Shown: positions 59,285 through 64,000 of the stretch, in pieces
Position numbering within the stretch: the first letter of the stretch is position 1
How the letters are laid out: each line of letters starts with the position of its first letter
NCBI GenBank assembly: GCA_021234535.1
Contig: CM037841.1
Span: forward strand, 10,312,825-10,376,824
Direction: 5' to 3'
DNA: 64,000 nt
Origin: Stichopus chloronotus
Taxonomy: Eukaryota > Echinodermata > Holothuroidea > Aspidochirotida > Stichopodidae
The notes under the pieces: generated by a model
Told to the model about the DNA's origin: nothing
The model's input: the letters and a program-made list of their open reading frames with translations, nothing else
The model's database searches: none
Program-made: the position numbers and the translations under genes

Positions 59285-62200
59285 ATGGCAGTTGCGATTG
59301 GAAGAAATCTGTTTCGCACCTTCAACTCACCTGCATTTCAGAAAGGGCTTCTTCGTTCAAGGAGACTGAAATTGCCTAAAATGGATGAACCTAGATGGAA
59401 TTCAGACATGGCTGCATTCAGGGAAGAAGTCGCCAAAGCTAAACACATAGTAGTGTTGACAGGCGCAGGTGTCAGTGCCGAGAGTGGTGTGCCAACATTC
59501 AGGGGTGCCGGTGGATTGTGGAGAACTTACAGCGTTACGGTATTGCACAGTATGCACATGCATGCTGATCTCCACTGGATGCATGTTGTGAAGTGTATAA
59601 CATTATTCAGCTTTATGAAGTGTATTCTATTTAAAAAAAACTTGAAAGAAAATTGGCATTCAAGAAGACTTGGCAAAGAAAAACTAGTGCAAACTGGATT
59701 AAGCATAAAGTTTGACTGGCAATATGATCTGTAGAAATTAGCTTTGAAAATTTTTAATATTGATCCCAGTGAAGGTATCAATACCTTGTGGTGAGATCCT
59801 TGAATAGAAGTAGTAAAGACACAGACAAACATTTTCTGGCCCGAGTTGAAAAAAATCCTTTGGTGAGAATTAGTATTCTTTTATTGGTGCTGTGTACTAC
59901 TGTACATTCAGTTCAATATAACCATGATTTCAAACAGTACATCTGTAACTTGTATTTTGTATCTTGATTTCATTGACTATTGAATGTTTGCTTAATTCTG
60001 CTAAATTTACCCTAAATATCTATTATTTTGCATTCATTTTCAGGATTTGGCAACTCCTGAAGCATTCGCCAGGAATCCTTCATTAGTGTGGGAGCTTTAC
60101 GAGTACAGACGCAGAGTCATGATTACAAAGGAACCAAACAAAGCCCATTTGGTAATACACTTATTTTATTTAAATTGATTGTCTCAGTTTTTGCTCATTA
60201 CTTTACTGTTGTTTTATGTTAAAATATTCAAAAAAAGTTTTTAAGAAACCATGAAGGTATATCAGGAATGAGGAAAGTTAAGGTTGCCTTGTAATGCCAT
60301 CAATGTCAGCCCAGTTCAGTTCAGAGTAATAATGATAATAATAGATTGGATTTTTATCGTGCCATTCCAGCCACACGAGGGCAGCTGCTCATGGTGCTTC
60401 ACATAAGACAGTAAAGAAGGTGCGGAAGTTCTAGGCTTTGAGACAAGATCTCAGGACAGGAAGGTAGAATTGATCAGAAGAGCAAAGTGTGCATGCAGGA
60501 TGGTAACAGGGCCTTTTGGCTCTTCTGAAGTTTCCTAATTAGAGAATCTGGTAGACCGAACAGAATGGAATTGAGATTGAGTCTAGTTTTGAGCTGGTAA
60601 AAGCATGAACAAGGGTTTCAAAAGTCCTCTGGTCCAGATATTGCCTTATCTGACTAACATTTCTTAAACTGTATTTTTCAGACTGACAGTTTTTTCCACA
60701 TGTTTAGTAGAATTAAGATGACGATCAAAAAAGTCACCAACGTTACGAACCATGCAAGATGCATATATAGACTCGTTCCCAACAGAAAGTGGGGATAAGT
60801 CGGAGAATCACACGTGAGCCTCTGCAGGAGTATTGAATTATCTACTGTATCAAACGCAGAAGATAAATCCAAAAGAACTAGGAGAACATAGTGATTCTTA
60901 TCAAGTTCCATTTCAATAACATTGTGGGCAAAATTAAGTACTGTCTCTGCACTGTGTCCATGTTTGTATGCAGACTGGTAAGCTGTCTCCAGTAGATCCT
61001 CATGAGTAAGATGATTCAATTGGTGCAAGAAAACAACTTTTTCCAGGATTTTGGAGGTTGGAGCTAGGAGGATAATTTTTTAAACAGTTTCTATCAAGTT
61101 TGGAATTTTTGAGGATTGGCATAACATTTGCAGTTTTGAATGAGGGAGGGACTGTGCCAGTGACCAAAAGATAGGTTGATTAAATTAGTAGATCTAAATA
61201 ACATTGGACAAACCAAGTAGGAAGTGGGTCTAGCAGACAGGACTTTGAATGTGACTCTGAAATAATTTTCCTGAGAAGATCCTCAGAGGCAGGAGTTAAA
61301 GACTTCATGACCTGTCCAGACGAAGAAGTAATTCTGCAATTCCACTCACAATGTGACTCCTTCCTGCCTCATGGATTTTTCTACGGACAATGTTACTATG
61401 TTCTTTGAGACTCTCTTTGTGGATGGTTAAACCAGTCGTCCACCAGCAGTGCACACATTGTCTTCTCGTCCTTTTGCGAGTAGAATATCAGTATGAAACC
61501 AAGGCTCATTTTTACTTTGTTTTAAAATCTTTGTTTTGATTGGTGCATACTTATTTTATCGAATCCTTAATCGATGACCAGACAGAAACATAGTCATAGA
61601 GTGACCTAGACTTTGACTAGTTTAGAGAACAGATGTCACTATGGAGAAGGTCAGATATGAAGTTGTCCACGATAATGTCTTGAGTTATCTGCACAGTGAT
61701 AACAGAGTTCTTGGATGCAAGTTTTTTCCTGTCATGAATTTTTAGAGTATTAAAAGATGGTCATATATAAGAGGACGGTGGACAGAGATATCCTTCACAA
61801 CAGATTCAGAGCGACAAGAGATAACCAGGTCGAGAGTATGTCCAAGTCTATGGGTCAGTTGGTATACATGCTGGTACAGGTCCAAAGAAGAGAGTAGAGA
61901 GAGAAACTGGATGGAGTCAGCAGAAAGATTCAGGCGAATATTTAAGTTACCAGTAACAATAAGCCGGCTCTCAGGAGAAGTGTTCAAGTAATGCAATGTA
62001 GATGCTTAATGTCATGGGGAATAAGGCATTTGTTTTACGGAAAACAGTCCTATTTTCAAAACAATGGGTTGTGGACATAGAATAATAGATCATTAAAAAA
62101 AAGGAAGGTCAGTGATTCTCATTTCAAGAAATAAGTTTTTCACAGAGAGAAATTCAGTTATTTGGTGCTCAAGAATAATTTGTTCACCCAAACTTTTCAA

Positions 62201-63120
62201 AATTCAAATGATGCATCTTCCGTTACTTATCACATACATAATGTTTTGAGGAGATGAAGCCGTCTGATAAGATCTTTTATTGGAATGCCATATGGTGGTG
62301 TTTCTCAATGCCCTGTTTCCCTCTAAATGCTTGTTAGAGCATTTATTTGGTGAACTGCAATTTGAGTATGAAAACTATTACTCATTCTCCACATTCATGT
62401 TTAAGCTACAGAATACTGTCTGCACAAGTTTGCTTCACAGTATACACAATGCATGCCCCCCTCCCTTTCCAACAACAACAACTAAACAACAATTAAAAAT
62501 CAACAATGTTCACATGATCTGCAACTTTATTATCTTTAAAAATGAGGGAGTAATGATACCATCCTGACCTCATGAGTTCACATCTGGCTGCATGGAACAA
62601 AGTCAAATTAGGCAGCTAAGGATGTCATTTTGTTACTTTAGCAATTGACTGGCAGTATTAAACTGTTCACTAGTACATCTTTAATTAACACAGGCATATA
62701 GTTTCAATTCAGACTTAATCAACTCATCAGTTCTATGATTTTGACTCATCTAAGATGTAATTTGTCATAAAGTTTAGTTTTAACTAATTAGAGCCTTTTC
62801 ATAATTTAGAAAATTAAAATGGTGTATTTATTAATATCAGAGCCAATTAATAGTGGTTTCATCACCATACACCATTCCCTTCTTAATTTCTGATTGGAAG
62901 TGATATTTCATAACACTTTTCTGTTTGTTTAACTTCTGACTTCTACTGAATACTATGTTCCCGAGTATCCTTCTTCACCAAGAAAACTGAAATTTATTTC
63001 AGGCCATCGCTGAATGTGAAAAGAGACTCAACAAACAAGGCAGAGAAGTTACAGTCATCACTCAGAACATTGATGAGCTTCACAAGCGGGCTGGATCTGA
63101 AAATATCCTTGAACTACATG
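59285..63120 (+). CDS. SIRT5: SIRT5, NAD-dependent lysine deacylase, N-terminal part (continues past the window)
   Basis: Mitochondrial class III sirtuin that removes succinyl, malonyl and glutaryl groups from lysine. Exons are 59274-59539 (start at 59285), 60044-60151 and 63003-63120. Donors and acceptors are GT/AG and the phases join; the last exon ends in phase 1. The start [21 protein letters not shown] opens a basic, amphipathic presequence as expected for import. NAD-binding motifs are [20 protein letters not shown] and [21 protein letters not shown] keeps the Tyr and Arg (Y102 and R105 in the human enzyme) that select acidic acyl groups, so deacylase rather than deacetylase activity is expected. 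ILELHG holds the catalytic His. The zinc-binding and C-terminal parts lie beyond the right edge. An in-frame Met at 59225 lies upstream of the acceptor and is less likely to be used. Confidence 0.9.
60326..61996 (-). mobile_element. Degenerate non-LTR retrotransposon (LINE), antisense in SIRT5 intron 2
   Basis: On the minus strand, 61996-61742 encodes the end of an APE-type endonuclease ([28 protein letters not shown]). Then 61028-60678 encodes the start of the reverse transcriptase ([29 protein letters not shown] = motif A). Between them the frame is broken. The rest of the reverse transcriptase is missing; a 3' end with a TTATTA-type tail may lie at 60326-60345. It is an inactive fragment. 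Confidence 0.75.
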
Positions 63121-63153
63121 GTTTGTCTAAATTGCCTCTTTCAGTCTTGACTT

Positions 63154-63192
63154 TGTGTGTGTATGTGTGGGTGTGTATGTGTGTGTGTCTGT
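63154..63192 (+). repeat. TG microsatellite in SIRT5 intron 3
   Basis: An interrupted TG repeat (TGTGTGTGTATGTGTGGGTGTG type). The remaining intron to the window end (63121-64000) holds no recognised exon. Confidence 0.7.
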
Positions 63193-64000
63193 GTGCTTGA
63201 CATGAACACTTGCACAGTTTAAGATCAAGATTACTTTACATAAAAGCATACCGTATCTGTATCTGTTCTTTGTGGTATGGTGTGAGTGCACTACTTTTCT
63301 TTGTGGAGGTAAGTACAAACAATTTTTCAACATTAGGGGTGGTGTGACACTGCATCTAATGAAATGTCTGATGTTATAGTCAACTTGCTGAACTGACCTT
63401 GGTAAGGCAGCAGGACGGGATGGGGAGTATAAGTCAGCTCTGGATCTTGGAGTTATCAAAGTTTGCTTGCGATAAATTGTGTAAGTGGTAGGAGAGGGGT
63501 AAGAGAACAGAAAAATATTTGCAAGATGTTTGGTGCCTTAAATCGGTTTAAGTGGATTCAGTCCTGGATTAAGGTTTCAGTGGTATAGTCACACAAGGAG
63601 CAGGTTTACCCAGGGGGTGGGGATGAGGGGGAAGTATGATGGGAGTAAATGCTCTCTAGTCAGAACCTTTGCATATTGGAGTTTCCCCATATTCAGGTGA
63701 AGTACAGTAGCATGAAAGATACATAGATTTCGTGTTCAAGTACATCTTGCATTCACCTTTCTGTTTGAAGAAATGGGTAAAAAATTTCAACAGATTGCTT
63801 ATTATTACAGTAGCTTTTAAGTGATGTTTCTTTCCAAGCTTTTATGTTGTCATCATTAAGATCATTGAGATTCTTTGCATTGGATGATACATTTTAAAAG
63901 AAATTACACCAATCCTGAGACATGACTTTGTAGACAGGATTCTGCTGAAATGTCACAGTTTGTGATGGGATTTTCCCCTGGATCTCTTTAGGAGCTTCCC

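Overview
The window is nuclear DNA from an intron-rich, AT-rich invertebrate. Split genes with GT/AG introns, a TRIM-NHL gene, many DNA transposons, non-LTR and Penelope-like retroelements, and AGGTCA-rich minisatellite repeats suggest a marine deuterostome, most likely an echinoderm. I infer this from gene and repeat character; nothing in the sequence proves the species.

Four host genes can be read. HELQ (minus strand, 1-6065, N-terminal half only) encodes a Hel308-type DNA repair helicase. A TRIM-NHL E3 ubiquitin ligase lies on the plus strand at 26858-28966 in one coding exon. RPP30 (minus strand, 36931-55882) encodes the RNase P/MRP subunit p30 and is complete: nine coding exons keep reading phase and give 281 residues. 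SIRT5 (plus strand, from 59285, N-terminal part only) encodes a mitochondrial NAD-dependent deacylase. TRIM-NHL and RPP30 are tail to tail; RPP30 and SIRT5 are head to head. The genes show no operon-like or pathway link.

The rest is mostly mobile DNA. At 15071-23034 lies an 8 kb DNA transposon with 1.16 kb inverted termini, each holding four 232-bp tandem units. Its core encodes the C-terminal part of a KDZ/Zisupton-like transposase, a Ulp1 (C48) SUMO-protease domain, a PHD finger and an HExxH SprT-like metallopeptidase, spread over several frames. This combination is the best candidate here for an undescribed system.

The 8.6 kb fourth intron of RPP30 (fourth in gene order, 41122-49760) holds nested elements: a helentron/HINE-like repeat split by a gypsy-type gag fragment, with an inverted Penelope-like pair of 5.4 kb flanked by a 14-bp duplication. 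An L2-like LINE tail abuts one RPP30 splice donor. Intron 1 of RPP30 carries a hAT-type MITE with an 8-bp target duplication. Intron 2 of SIRT5 carries an antisense LINE.

Long tracts at 6.1-15 kb, 24.3-26.8 kb, 29-36.9 kb and 55.9-59.2 kb contain no gene I can recognise, only repeats or featureless AT-rich sequence. Splice sites were placed by eye from GT/AG signals, phase and family alignment; no transcript evidence was available.
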